A stretch of 64,000 bases of DNA from Campylobacter concisus (GTDB lineage Bacteria > Campylobacterota > Campylobacteria > Campylobacterales > Campylobacteraceae), in the NCBI RefSeq assembly GCF_001298465.1, contig NZ_CP012541.1:1240001-1304000 (forward strand), in the 5' to 3' direction. Each line of letters starts with the position of its first letter. Position 1 is the first letter of the stretch. Positions 36,721 to 44,505 of this stretch are shown piece by piece. Under the pieces are notes generated by a model. It had not been told where the DNA came from. It saw only the letters and a program-made list of their open reading frames with translations, and made no database searches. The position numbers were made by a program, and so were the translations under genes.

Positions 36721-36915
36721 CTAAATCTCCTTTTGATAAAAAGTTTTGAAAGGATATTATCATAGAAAATTAATTTTATTGCTTAATTTTCCTTAAAAAT
36801 TTAAAAAATGTTACCAATTATTTACCAAAATAGGATAATGAGATAAAGATTGTCTTTTTAAAATTTCGCTTTATTTGGGAGTAATTGCAAGAAAATCAAA
36901 AATTTTTACTTACTT

Positions 36916-37449
36916 TTAGCTATTATCTTTAGCTTCTTCTCGTTCTTTTTTCTGCCTTATAGCAGCTTCTTTTTGGATATTTTTTTGTTGAGCCAAGAAG
37001 ATATGCTCTTCAAGTGTGACAAGTTGAAATATTCCTTCAAAAATTTTTATATCTTTAACATATCCAAGTACTTTCACTTCTCTTTTTCTGCTCTCTTCAA
37101 ATCTTGCTTGCGCGTCAAATTCCACCACGTCACCAAGCTTTAGTGGCCCAAAGAAATTTATCCTAGCCCCGATACTAACGCAAAATTCTTCATTAATAGC
37201 TAAAAGCGCGGCATGATTTGCACCCATAAAAATAAATCCGCTATGAATAAGCCCCTCAGTATCGCACACCATATCATCTGTAGTAAAAAATCTAGTCTTT
37301 GCGTGATTTTTTTCAAGCAAAAATGCCGTTCCACTAAAATTTAGCTTTGTAAGTGGAGCGGTTTTGATCTCATTTCTTAGTGGATTTTCATCTTCTGGTA
37401 AGATTATTTGCGATTCATCTTTTACATCATAAATATTTTCTTCTGCCAT
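36916..37449 (-). CDS. Hotdog-fold protein (Cj0977-like)
   Basis: The 177-residue protein has a central hotdog/thioesterase-like domain (about 30-150). It has LIHSGFIFMGANHAALLAIN near 67-86 (compare the HGG helix of acyl-CoA thioesterases), then INFFGPLKLGDVVEFDA and VKVLGYVKD. The C-terminal tail is highly charged. It corresponds in family and neighbourhood to C. jejuni Cj0977, a hotdog protein linked to invasion and sigma-28 control. Here it follows cmoB by 8 nt, so it is probably cotranscribed. No clear catalytic acid is seen. Confidence 0.82.
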   Translation of the reverse strand: MAEENIYDVKDESQIILPEDENPLRNEIKTAPLTKLNFSGTAFLLEKNHAKTRFFTTDDMVCDTEGLIHSGFIFMGANHAALLAINEEFCVSIGARINFFGPLKLGDVVEFDAQARFEESRKREVKVLGYVKDIKIFEGIFQLVTLEEHIFLAQQKNIQKEAAIRQKKEREEAKDNS

Positions 37450-37457
37450 TTTTATCC

Positions 37458-38327
37458 TTAAATTTTAACTCTAACATATGCTCTTTTTGGTGCTGGGTAG
37501 CCCTCGATGGTCTTTGTATTATCGTCTGGATCTAAGAAATTTCCAAGACTCTCGCCGTCTATCCACTGCGTTTTTCGCTGCTCATTTAGATCAGTCGCCT
37601 TTGTTTCAAGTAAGGTAAAATCCCTAAATTTAGCTCTCTCGCACCAATTTTGAAGTACTGAGAGTGTTGGCACAAAGTAGATATTTGGAATTTTTGAGTA
37701 TCTATCTTTTGGGCTTAGCACAAAGTCACCATCCATATCTATATACATAGTATCTAAAAATAGCTCACCGCCAGGATTTAGCGCAGTTTTTAGCTCTTTT
37801 AGCATTTTTATAGGATCGCTTCTATGATATATCACGCCAAGGCAAAAAATGGTGTCAAATTTTGCTCCAAACTCTGGCAAGCTCTCTACCCCAAGAAGCT
37901 CGTAAGCGATATTTGAGCGGATAAATTTATTTAAAAAAGCAAACTGCAAATATGTATGCACGCTAGGATCAAAGCCAGTTATGCTTTTTGGACCGTACTC
38001 AAGCATCTTAAACATATAATACCCATTATTGCAACCAACATCAGCCACGCACTTGCTAGCTAAATTTAGATGAGGAGCTAAGATATTAAATTTAACAAAA
38101 CTTTGCCACTCGCTATCTATATATATATCATCAAGCCCAAATGGCCCTTTTCGCCAAGGCTTTAGGCTAAGGGCCAGATCATAAATTTCATCTTTTCCAG
38201 CTTGATGCAAATTCTTAAATTTCACATTTACACTATCTTTTAGCTCAAGCTCGCAGTCAAAATTTGATAAATTTTCTATCCTATTAAAAATTTGCTTTTG
38301 CTGCTCATTAAATTTACTAAGATTCAC
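37458..38327 (-). CDS. cmoB: tRNA U34 carboxymethyltransferase CmoB
   Basis: The roughly 289-residue enzyme transfers carboxymethyl from carboxy-SAM to hydroxyuridine-34 of tRNA. It has WRKGPFGLDDIYIDSEWQS near 90-110, the SAM motif VADVGCNNGYYMFKML, GFDPS, and CLGVIYHRSDPI. I place the start at the GTG of MNLSKFNEQQ, directly after the stop of a small lipoprotein gene. The 36-codon longer frame is just the shadow of that gene. Its partner CmoA is encoded at 51979-52683. Confidence 0.92.
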   Translation of the reverse strand: MNLSKFNEQQKQIFNRIENLSNFDCELELKDSVNVKFKNLHQAGKDEIYDLALSLKPWRKGPFGLDDIYIDSEWQSFVKFNILAPHLNLASKCVADVGCNNGYYMFKMLEYGPKSITGFDPSVHTYLQFAFLNKFIRSNIAYELLGVESLPEFGAKFDTIFCLGVIYHRSDPIKMLKELKTALNPGGELFLDTMYIDMDGDFVLSPKDRYSKIPNIYFVPTLSVLQNWCERAKFRDFTLLETKATDLNEQRKTQWIDGESLGNFLDPDDNTKTIEGYPAPKRAYVRVKI

Positions 38328-38328
38328 G

Positions 38329-38496
38329 CTATTTCCAGTCGACGATGTTGTGTGGGCACTCTTTTTGGTAGGTGCCAGTCGCGTCATAATACTCTTTACA
38401 GTCATTATAATATTGAGTCGAAACTCCGCGCTCATTCATGTAAAGACAACCGTTGCAAAATAACGCTATAAAGCCTAAAAATATAATCTTTTTCAT
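38329..38496 (-). CDS. Small lipoprotein (55 aa, Cj0978-like)
   Basis: This unlisted short gene encodes MKKIIFLGFIALFCNGCLYM, a signal peptide with the lipobox FCNGC, so Cys17 is the likely lipidated residue. The tail has conserved-looking cysteines (NDCKEYYDATGTYQKECPHN). It ends 1 nt before the cmoB GTG, so the order lipoprotein-cmoB-hotdog is probably one operon. C. jejuni has a small lipoprotein in this neighbourhood (Cj0978c) as I recall. It is exported to the envelope; function is unknown. Confidence 0.75.
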   Translation of the reverse strand: MKKIIFLGFIALFCNGCLYMNERGVSTQYYNDCKEYYDATGTYQKECPHNIVDWK

Positions 38497-38587
38497 ATGG
38501 CGGATTTTATCATAAATAAAATTTTTATGCTAGAATAGCAGGCAGTTTTAGAGCCAAGTTTGGCTAATATTAAACAAAAGGCATCTC

Positions 38588-39667
38588 ATGCAAAGAAGAG
38601 ATTTTTTTAAATTCGGCGGTCTTTTAGGTGCAGCTAGTCTGCTTCCAAATGTTAGTTTAGCTAGCGATGAGCCAGCAAGCCCAGTAATCAGAAATTTTGA
38701 TGTAAATTTTAAACACCAGCTGCTTGAAAAAGGCAAGAGCTCAAGAATTTGGTTGCCACTTCCACTAAGCACCACTTATCAGCAACTAACCAAAGACTAC
38801 GTCATAAACACAACCGCTAAAAATGTTTATATTTCAGATACTCTTGTACCAACGATGTATGCTGATTTTGAAGAAAATGAGCCAAGACCTATTCTAAATG
38901 TGCAGTTTAAAATCCAAACAACAGAGAGAAATACTGACTTTAGCAAGGTAAATTACGATCCAAATGAGAAGGTCGACCCTGCAGTTTTAGAGTTTTTAAA
39001 ACCAACCTCACACATCCCAACTGACGGAGTCGTAAGAGCAAAGGCACTAGATATAGTTGGAAACTTAAAAGGTGACTTGGAACGTGCAAAAGCGATCTAC
39101 ACATGGGTTGCAAACACTATGCAGCGCGATAACAGTATCCTAGGATGTGGCACAGGCGACGTTAGAGCAATACTAGAAAGCGGAAAACTAGTGGGCAAAT
39201 GCACCGACATAAACTCTGTTTTTGTGGGACTTTGCAGATCAGTTGGTATCCCAGCTAGAGAAATTTTTGGAATTAGAGTTGGTCAGTCTAGATTTTCAGA
39301 TCAGATGGGTAGCGCAAAAGATGGCGTAGCTAAAATTTCAGGCGGACAGCACTGCAGGGCTGAGTTTTACTTAAAAGGATATGGTTGGATACCAGTTGAT
39401 CCAGCAGACGTTACAAAGGTAAGACTTGGCGAGAAATTAACAAACGATGACGCTAAGATCGTAGCTGTTAGGGATTATTGCTTTGGCAACTGGGAGATGT
39501 GCTGGATAGGCTTTAACTACGGACGTGACTTTATCTTAAAGCCAACTCCAGAGCAAACTCCGCTAAATAACTTTGGCTATCCATACGCTGAAATTGATGG
39601 CAACACACAAAATTATTATTCGCCAAAAGAATTTAGCTACGACTACGTCTCAACCGAGCTAAAATGA
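38588..39667 (+). CDS. Tat-exported transglutaminase-like protease-fold protein
   Basis: The 359-residue protein has a Tat signal (MQRRDFFKFGGLLGAASLLP) and a transglutaminase-like core at about 145-275. All three catalytic residues are visible: C205 in GKCTDINSVF, H255 in GGQHCRAEF and D271 in WIPVDPAD. Such domains cleave or transfer amide bonds, often as peptidases. It is the first gene of a cluster with MerT-like and MerP-like proteins, which it overlaps by 4 nt. The substrate is unknown; periplasmic location is predicted. Confidence 0.82.
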   Translation: MQRRDFFKFGGLLGAASLLPNVSLASDEPASPVIRNFDVNFKHQLLEKGKSSRIWLPLPLSTTYQQLTKDYVINTTAKNVYISDTLVPTMYADFEENEPRPILNVQFKIQTTERNTDFSKVNYDPNEKVDPAVLEFLKPTSHIPTDGVVRAKALDIVGNLKGDLERAKAIYTWVANTMQRDNSILGCGTGDVRAILESGKLVGKCTDINSVFVGLCRSVGIPAREIFGIRVGQSRFSDQMGSAKDGVAKISGGQHCRAEFYLKGYGWIPVDPADVTKVRLGEKLTNDDAKIVAVRDYCFGNWEMCWIGFNYGRDFILKPTPEQTPLNNFGYPYAEIDGNTQNYYSPKEFSYDYVSTELK

Positions 39668-39987
39668 GAGCCTTTTGGCTGATACTAACATCCATAGGTA
39701 GTGCTATCGGCGCTACCTTGTGCTGCTTGCCGGCACTTCTTTTCTTGCTTTTTGGCACATCTTTTTCATTTTTATCTTGGACACAAAATTTATACGAGTA
39801 CCGCGTCCCTTTAAGCGTTATAGCCGTCATTTGCTTTGTGATTTCAGGGATTAGTCTATTTTACAAGCCAAAAAGCTGCAACTTAAGCTATAAAAAGAAA
39901 AAATGGATACTTATATATATACTTTTTGGAGTGATTTTGCTTTTACTCCTTACATACCCAGAGCTTTTAGGAGAAATTTATGCGTAA
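39664..39987 (+). CDS. MerT-like membrane protein
   Basis: The 107-residue protein has three hydrophobic helices. The first carries the vicinal pair C20-C21 (IGATLCCLPALLFLLFG), the hallmark of mercuric transporter MerT, which accepts a metal from MerP. There is a single Cys in the loop (KSCNLSYKK). It overlaps both neighbours by 4-8 nt. Import of mercury or another soft metal is the family role; no mercuric reductase is encoded here. Confidence 0.78.
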   Translation: MRAFWLILTSIGSAIGATLCCLPALLFLLFGTSFSFLSWTQNLYEYRVPLSVIAVICFVISGISLFYKPKSCNLSYKKKKWILIYILFGVILLLLLTYPELLGEIYA

Positions 39988-40237
39988 AATTTTAGTTTTA
40001 GCCCTTTTAGTAGCTGCAAGCTACGCTGATAAAAAGATAGAAATTTCAGTACCTAGCATGCACTGTCCGCTTTGCACGGCGATTGTTAGAAAGGCTGCTC
40101 TTAGCGTTGATGGCGTAAAAAAGGCAGATGTATCGCTAAAAGAGCGAAAAGCTGTCGTTATAGCAGATGATAAGGTCGATGAAAAAGAGCTTTTAAAGGC
40201 GGTCGATGCAACCGGCTATAAGGGCGAGATAAAATAA
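39980..40237 (+). CDS. MerP-like periplasmic metal-binding protein
   Basis: The 85-residue protein has a signal peptide (MRKILVLALLVAASYA) and one heavy-metal-associated domain. C29 and C32 are in SMHCPLCTAIV, and the DGVKKADVSLKERKAVV segment is typical of MerP/CopZ-like folds. It overlaps the MerT-like gene by 8 nt. Together they predict periplasmic capture and membrane transfer of a thiophilic metal. Confidence 0.82.
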   Translation: MRKILVLALLVAASYADKKIEISVPSMHCPLCTAIVRKAALSVDGVKKADVSLKERKAVVIADDKVDEKELLKAVDATGYKGEIK

Positions 40238-40253
40238 ATTTACGGAGGCAAAT

Positions 40254-41543
40254 ATGTCAAAGAGTGAAATTTTAAAGAAATTTGAGACACTTGCTGCGAT
40301 ACCACACTGCAGTTATGAGACTGATAAGATGCGTGATTTTCTAGCTAGCTATGCAAAAGATAAGGGCTGTGAGGTCGCGGTCGATAGCTTTGGCAACATT
40401 CACGCGTTTAAAGGCAAGCCAAAAATTTGCTTACAAAGCCACTACGATATGGTCTGTATGGGCGATGCTCCAAAGATCGAGATAGTTTATGGCGATGATG
40501 GCTACATGAGGGCTAAAAACTCATCTTTAGGCGCGGATAACGGCATAGGCGTGGCTATCATGATGCAGATGATAAGCGAATTTGACGACATAGAGTGCCT
40601 CTTTACAAATAACGAAGAAGTCGGCATGATCGGAGCCACTGGCTTTAGTGGCGATCTCAAAGCCGATAAGCTTTTAAATTTAGATAGTGAAGAGGACGAT
40701 AGAGTCACTATCGGCTGCGCTGGTGGTGTAAATTTATTTGCCACTATCTCGCTTAATAGCAAAAAAACAAAAGAGAGCACGCTTTATGAAGTAAAAGTAA
40801 GTGGGCTTCCTGGCGGACACTCTGGCAACGAGATACATAAAAATATCCCAAATGCGATCAAGATTTTGGCGGCATTTGTGACTAAAAATGGCTGTAAGCT
40901 TGTCAAATTTGAAGGTGGCGAGCGAAGCAACTCTATCCCAAGCGGCGCAACTGCACTGGTTCTAAGCGATAAAGAGCTAAAAAGTGAGTGTGAAAATTTA
41001 AGCGTGAAAAAGCTTGGCATGGGAGATGAAATTTTAGAAAATGGCGAGAAAATTTTAGCACTAATCAATTCATTTTCACAAGGCGCAAGGGCCTATAACT
41101 GCGAGCTAGGCATACCGCAAGATAGCGTCAATCTCTCACTTGCAAAGATCAAAGATGATGGCACACTTGAAGTGGAGTTTTTCGCTAGATCTATGAGCAA
41201 AGACGGGCTAAATAGAATGGAATTTGAAATTTCAGAGCTTGCAAAAGCGGTTGGCTTTAACGTCATTAGTAAAGACAGAAACCCGGCTTGGAAACCTATA
41301 AATGATAAATTTGCAAACGATATTTTAGAAGAGCTTAAAATTTATAAGCCAAATGCAAGGATAACAGCCGTGCATGCTGGACTTGAGTGTGGAGTGCTTT
41401 TGGAGAAAAAAGCAGGTCTTAGCGCATGTTCTATTGGACCAAATATCTACTCACCTCACTCTACAAGAGAGCACTGCGAAGTAGCTTCTGCGCTTTTTAT
41501 AGAAAAAGTAGTTCGCGGTATAGTTAAAAAATATAACTCATAA
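40254..41543 (+). CDS. pepD: Aminoacyl-histidine dipeptidase-like M20 peptidase (PepD)
   Basis: The 429-residue zinc peptidase is of the M20 family. The zinc-site motifs CLQSHYDMVC near 63-72, LGADNGIGVAIMM near 93-105, FTNNEEVGMIGA near 120-131 and the C-terminal HAGLECGVL and YSPHSTREHCEV are all present. Dipeptides with C-terminal histidine are the classic substrate. ACGGAGG precedes the ATG, and the gene follows the MerP-like gene by 16 nt on the same strand. Confidence 0.88.
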   Translation: MSKSEILKKFETLAAIPHCSYETDKMRDFLASYAKDKGCEVAVDSFGNIHAFKGKPKICLQSHYDMVCMGDAPKIEIVYGDDGYMRAKNSSLGADNGIGVAIMMQMISEFDDIECLFTNNEEVGMIGATGFSGDLKADKLLNLDSEEDDRVTIGCAGGVNLFATISLNSKKTKESTLYEVKVSGLPGGHSGNEIHKNIPNAIKILAAFVTKNGCKLVKFEGGERSNSIPSGATALVLSDKELKSECENLSVKKLGMGDEILENGEKILALINSFSQGARAYNCELGIPQDSVNLSLAKIKDDGTLEVEFFARSMSKDGLNRMEFEISELAKAVGFNVISKDRNPAWKPINDKFANDILEELKIYKPNARITAVHAGLECGVLLEKKAGLSACSIGPNIYSPHSTREHCEVASALFIEKVVRGIVKKYNS

Positions 41544-41548
41544 AAAGT

Positions 41549-41580
41549 AAAATTTGCTAGAAATTTCTAGCAAATTTTAT
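41549..41580 (+). terminator. pepD terminator
   Basis: AAAATTTGCTAGAAA and its reverse complement make a 30-nt perfect palindrome ending in TTTT, 5 nt past the pepD stop. Confidence 0.8.
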
Positions 41581-41599
41581 ATCTCAAAGCATCTAAAGC

Positions 41600-41627
41600 A
41601 AATTTGCCCGCAAGTGCGAGCAAATTT
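41600..41627 (-). terminator. pyrC terminator
   Basis: AAATTTGC-C-CGC and GCG-A-GCAAATTT pair with one internal mismatch around a short loop, immediately after the pyrC stop. It serves the minus strand, back to back with the pepD terminator. Confidence 0.6.
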
Positions 41628-41630
41628 AGA

Positions 41631-42908
41631 CTATTTTCCAAACTCATAAACGATCTTGCCACTTTTTATCGTGGTAGTCGCTGCCCCTTTTAGCTTTTTG
41701 CCAAAGAGTGGAGAATTTACCGATTTTGAGCGGTTTATCTTCTCGTCGTAGATATACTCGATCTCAGGGTCTATCACCGCGATGTCAGCAAGCATGCCCT
41801 CTGCGAGCTTACCTTTGTCTTTTAAATTTAGCATCTTAGCTGCATTTGTAGATGTTAGCTCCACCATGCGCTCTAGGCTTATAACGCCCTCATTTACGAG
41901 CTTAAGAGTGAGTGGCACAAGGGTTTGAAGTCCGATGATGCCAAATGGCGCCTTGTCAAATTCCACTATCTTTTCGTCCGTATGGTGTGGGGCATGATCG
42001 GTCGCGATAACGTCTATAAGTCCGCTTTTTAGCGCATCTCTTACCGCTTTTACGTCGCTTATCTCGCGAAGTGGCGGCGACATTTTGAAATTTGTATCGT
42101 AGGCATTTTTCAAAATTTCATCGTCGCTAAAGCTAAAGTGGTGAGGTGTCGCCTCGCAAGTGATGTTTATGCCCTCTTTTTTACCCATTTCGATGATCTT
42201 TAGCGAGTACTCTGAGCTTACGTGAGCGATGTGGATGTGCGCTTTAGTGAGCTTTGCGAGCAGCATATCACGGCTCACTGCGATCTCCTCTTTCTCTCTC
42301 GCCATACCACGAAGTCCAAGTATGGCTGAGACCTTGCCCTCGTGCATGACGCCCTGCCTGCAAAGCGAGCAGTCCTCTGAGTGGCTTATACAAAAGCTAT
42401 TAAACATGCTTGAGTACTCAAGCGCCGCTCTCATCACGCTTGAGCTAGTCACTGGTAGGCCGTCATCACTAAATGCAACTGCGCCAGCTTCTATAAGATC
42501 GCCCATTTCAACGATCTCGTTGCCACCAAGTCCTTTGCTAATGGCTGCGATTGGCAAAAGATCGATCAGTCCGCAGTTTTTAGCCTTTTCTATCATCGCT
42601 CTTGTGATTGAAGCGTTGTCGTTTACTGGGTTTGTATTAGCCATGCAAAGGCAGGTGGTCACTCCTCCAGCCACAGCCGCTTCGGAGCCCGAGATGATGT
42701 CATCTTTATACTCTTGACCAGGATCGCGAAAATGCACATGCATGTCGATAAGTCCTGGCATGACGAGCTTATTTGTAGCGTCTATGACCTTATCAGCCTC
42801 AAATTTCTCACTTCCGATTTTGGCTATTTTGCCGTTTTCTATTAGGATATTTGCCTTAAATTTCTCGTCGCTATTTACGATAGTGCCGTTAATTATTGCT
42901 ATTCTCAT
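41631..42908 (-). CDS. pyrC: Dihydroorotase
   Basis: The 425-residue enzyme cyclises carbamoyl-aspartate to dihydroorotate. It has the metal motif LIDMHVHFRDPGQEYKDD near 56-73, ANTNPVNDN, HIAHVSSEYSL near 226-236, EATPHHFSFSD, and IATDHAPHHTDEK near 304-316. Length fits the bacterial class I type. It is 2 nt from pyrB and cotranscribed with it. Confidence 0.95.
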   Translation of the reverse strand: MRIAIINGTIVNSDEKFKANILIENGKIAKIGSEKFEADKVIDATNKLVMPGLIDMHVHFRDPGQEYKDDIISGSEAAVAGGVTTCLCMANTNPVNDNASITRAMIEKAKNCGLIDLLPIAAISKGLGGNEIVEMGDLIEAGAVAFSDDGLPVTSSSVMRAALEYSSMFNSFCISHSEDCSLCRQGVMHEGKVSAILGLRGMAREKEEIAVSRDMLLAKLTKAHIHIAHVSSEYSLKIIEMGKKEGINITCEATPHHFSFSDDEILKNAYDTNFKMSPPLREISDVKAVRDALKSGLIDVIATDHAPHHTDEKIVEFDKAPFGIIGLQTLVPLTLKLVNEGVISLERMVELTSTNAAKMLNLKDKGKLAEGMLADIAVIDPEIEYIYDEKINRSKSVNSPLFGKKLKGAATTTIKSGKIVYEFGK

Positions 42909-42910
42909 TT

Positions 42911-43840
42911 TTAGCCCCTATTTTTTGCAAGCGTATTTAGTATCGCCATTCTTATAGCAACGCCATTTTCTACTTGATTTAGTATGACTGAGTGCGTACC
43001 ATCAGCCACGTCTGAGTTTAGCTCTACGCCCCTATTTATCGGTCCTGGGTGCAGTACGATAGCATCAGGTTTGGCTAGCTTTATCCTATTTTTATTTAAT
43101 CCAAAGAATTTTGAGTACTCCCTCGAGCTTGGAAACGCTACGTCAGCACCGCCACGCTCTAGCTGGATGCGAAGCATGATGATAACGTCGCTGCCCTCGC
43201 AAGCCTCTTCCATATTTTTGCAAATTTGAGACTCAAATACCTCAGCATCTTTTGGCATCATCATCTTTGGCGCAAAGAGCTTTAAATTTATACCAAATTT
43301 CTTCATCGCCCAGATATCAGACCTTGCCACGCGGCTTCTAGCGATGTCGCCGATGATCGCCACGTTTAGGTTTTTATCCAAAATTTTGCCATGCTCTCTT
43401 AGTGTGAAAAGATCAAGCAAAGCTTGGCTTGGGTGCTCATTTGTGCCGTCTCCTGCGTTTACGATACTAGCCTCTGTCCTATCAGCTGCAAATTTCGCCG
43501 CTCCAGAGCTTGGGTGACGAAGCACAATGATGTCAGTTCTCATAGCAGCCATGTTATTCATCGTGTCATTTAGGCTCTCGCCCTTTGTCACGCTCGAGCT
43601 TGATGAACTGAAATTTATCGTATCAGCCCCAAGCCTCTTTGCTGCGATCTCAAAGGATGTTCTAGTTCTAGTCGAGTTTTCATAAAATGCATTGATCGTG
43701 GTCTTTCCACGAAGGTAGTCATTTTTTTTAACTTGGCTTAAATTTAGCTCCTTAAACTCTTTTGCCGCCTCTAAAAAATATAAAATTTCTTCCTTGCTAA
43801 GCTCTCTAGTTCCTATCAAATCTTTATGTTTGTAGCCCAT
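42911..43840 (-). CDS. pyrB: Aspartate carbamoyltransferase catalytic subunit
   Basis: The 309-residue enzyme joins carbamoyl phosphate and aspartate. It has FYENSTRTRTSFEIAAKRLG near 54-73, FSSSSSSVTKGESLNDT, VLRHPSSGAAKFA and LHPGPINRGVE. The start is at MGYKHKDLIG, preceded by AAAGGG. The longer frame adds 21 residues overlapping the SEL1 gene and is unlikely. Confidence 0.95.
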   Translation of the reverse strand: MGYKHKDLIGTRELSKEEILYFLEAAKEFKELNLSQVKKNDYLRGKTTINAFYENSTRTRTSFEIAAKRLGADTINFSSSSSSVTKGESLNDTMNNMAAMRTDIIVLRHPSSGAAKFAADRTEASIVNAGDGTNEHPSQALLDLFTLREHGKILDKNLNVAIIGDIARSRVARSDIWAMKKFGINLKLFAPKMMMPKDAEVFESQICKNMEEACEGSDVIIMLRIQLERGGADVAFPSSREYSKFFGLNKNRIKLAKPDAIVLHPGPINRGVELNSDVADGTHSVILNQVENGVAIRMAILNTLAKNRG

Positions 43841-43857
43841 TTTAAGCCCTTTTTGAT

Positions 43858-44268
43858 CTATTTTGTTACAAAGTCGCAAGCTGGTTTGTAGCCGTTGTCG
43901 CAAGCTTTTTTAAACAAAGCTTTTGCCTTCTCTTCGCTTTTTGCTTCATTGTCATCTTTGTCTTTTATAAGGCCATAAGCTGTCATTTCGCCTAGTTTTT
44001 CGCAGGCCATGCCCTCATTTTCATCGCACATTTTTGTAAAAATTTTCTCAGCCTGAGCTCTATCTTTTGCCACGCCATCGCCATTAAATAGCATGATCGC
44101 ATTCATCGTGCAAGCTTTTTTCTCGCCCTCGCCGCAAGCTTTGTTAAACGCAAGATAGGCCTCGTTAAAATTTTTCTTTGCATAAAGCTCATTTGCCTTG
44201 TCTAAATTTTCATTTGCCATAGCATTTAACGCAAAAAGTACCGCTGCAAAAACTAAAATTTTCTTCAT
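43858..44268 (-). CDS. Secreted cysteine-rich SEL1-repeat protein
   Basis: The 136-residue protein has a signal peptide (MKKILVFAAVLFALNAMA) and SEL1-type units with paired cysteines: FNKACGEGEKKACTMNAIML, FTKMCDENEGMACEKLGEM and FKKACDNGYKPACDF. It resembles Hcp-type disulfide solenoids and is a distant paralogue of the gene at 9203. It lies directly upstream of pyrB. Function is unknown. Confidence 0.8.
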   Translation of the reverse strand: MKKILVFAAVLFALNAMANENLDKANELYAKKNFNEAYLAFNKACGEGEKKACTMNAIMLFNGDGVAKDRAQAEKIFTKMCDENEGMACEKLGEMTAYGLIKDKDDNEAKSEEKAKALFKKACDNGYKPACDFVTK

Positions 44269-44277
44269 ATTTTCTCC

Positions 44278-44505
44278 TTATTTAAATAACTTTGGATGGT
44301 GTTTTTTCATATACTCAACTATCTCTATGACCTCGTCGCTACCGCTAGCGTCAGAGTTTTCTAACGCATCGTCGATGCACTCAACATAGAGATTTGCCGC
44401 CTCTTCAAGCTTGTCTTTTTTCACGCCAGCATAGTAAAACATCGCCTCAAGCACCATGCTAAGCTCGTAGCTAAGCTCCTCTACGCTTACCTCTTCTTCT
44501 TTCAT
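44278..44505 (-). CDS. Small acidic hypothetical protein
   Basis: The 75-residue acidic, largely helical protein has no signal peptide. It begins MKEEEVSVEELSYELSMVLE and ends KKHHPKLFK. It overlaps the DHH-family gene stop by 4 nt, so it is likely cotranslated with it. No family is recognised; a cytoplasmic accessory protein is inferred from coupling alone. Confidence 0.6.
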   Translation of the reverse strand: MKEEEVSVEELSYELSMVLEAMFYYAGVKKDKLEEAANLYVECIDDALENSDASGSDEVIEIVEYMKKHHPKLFK

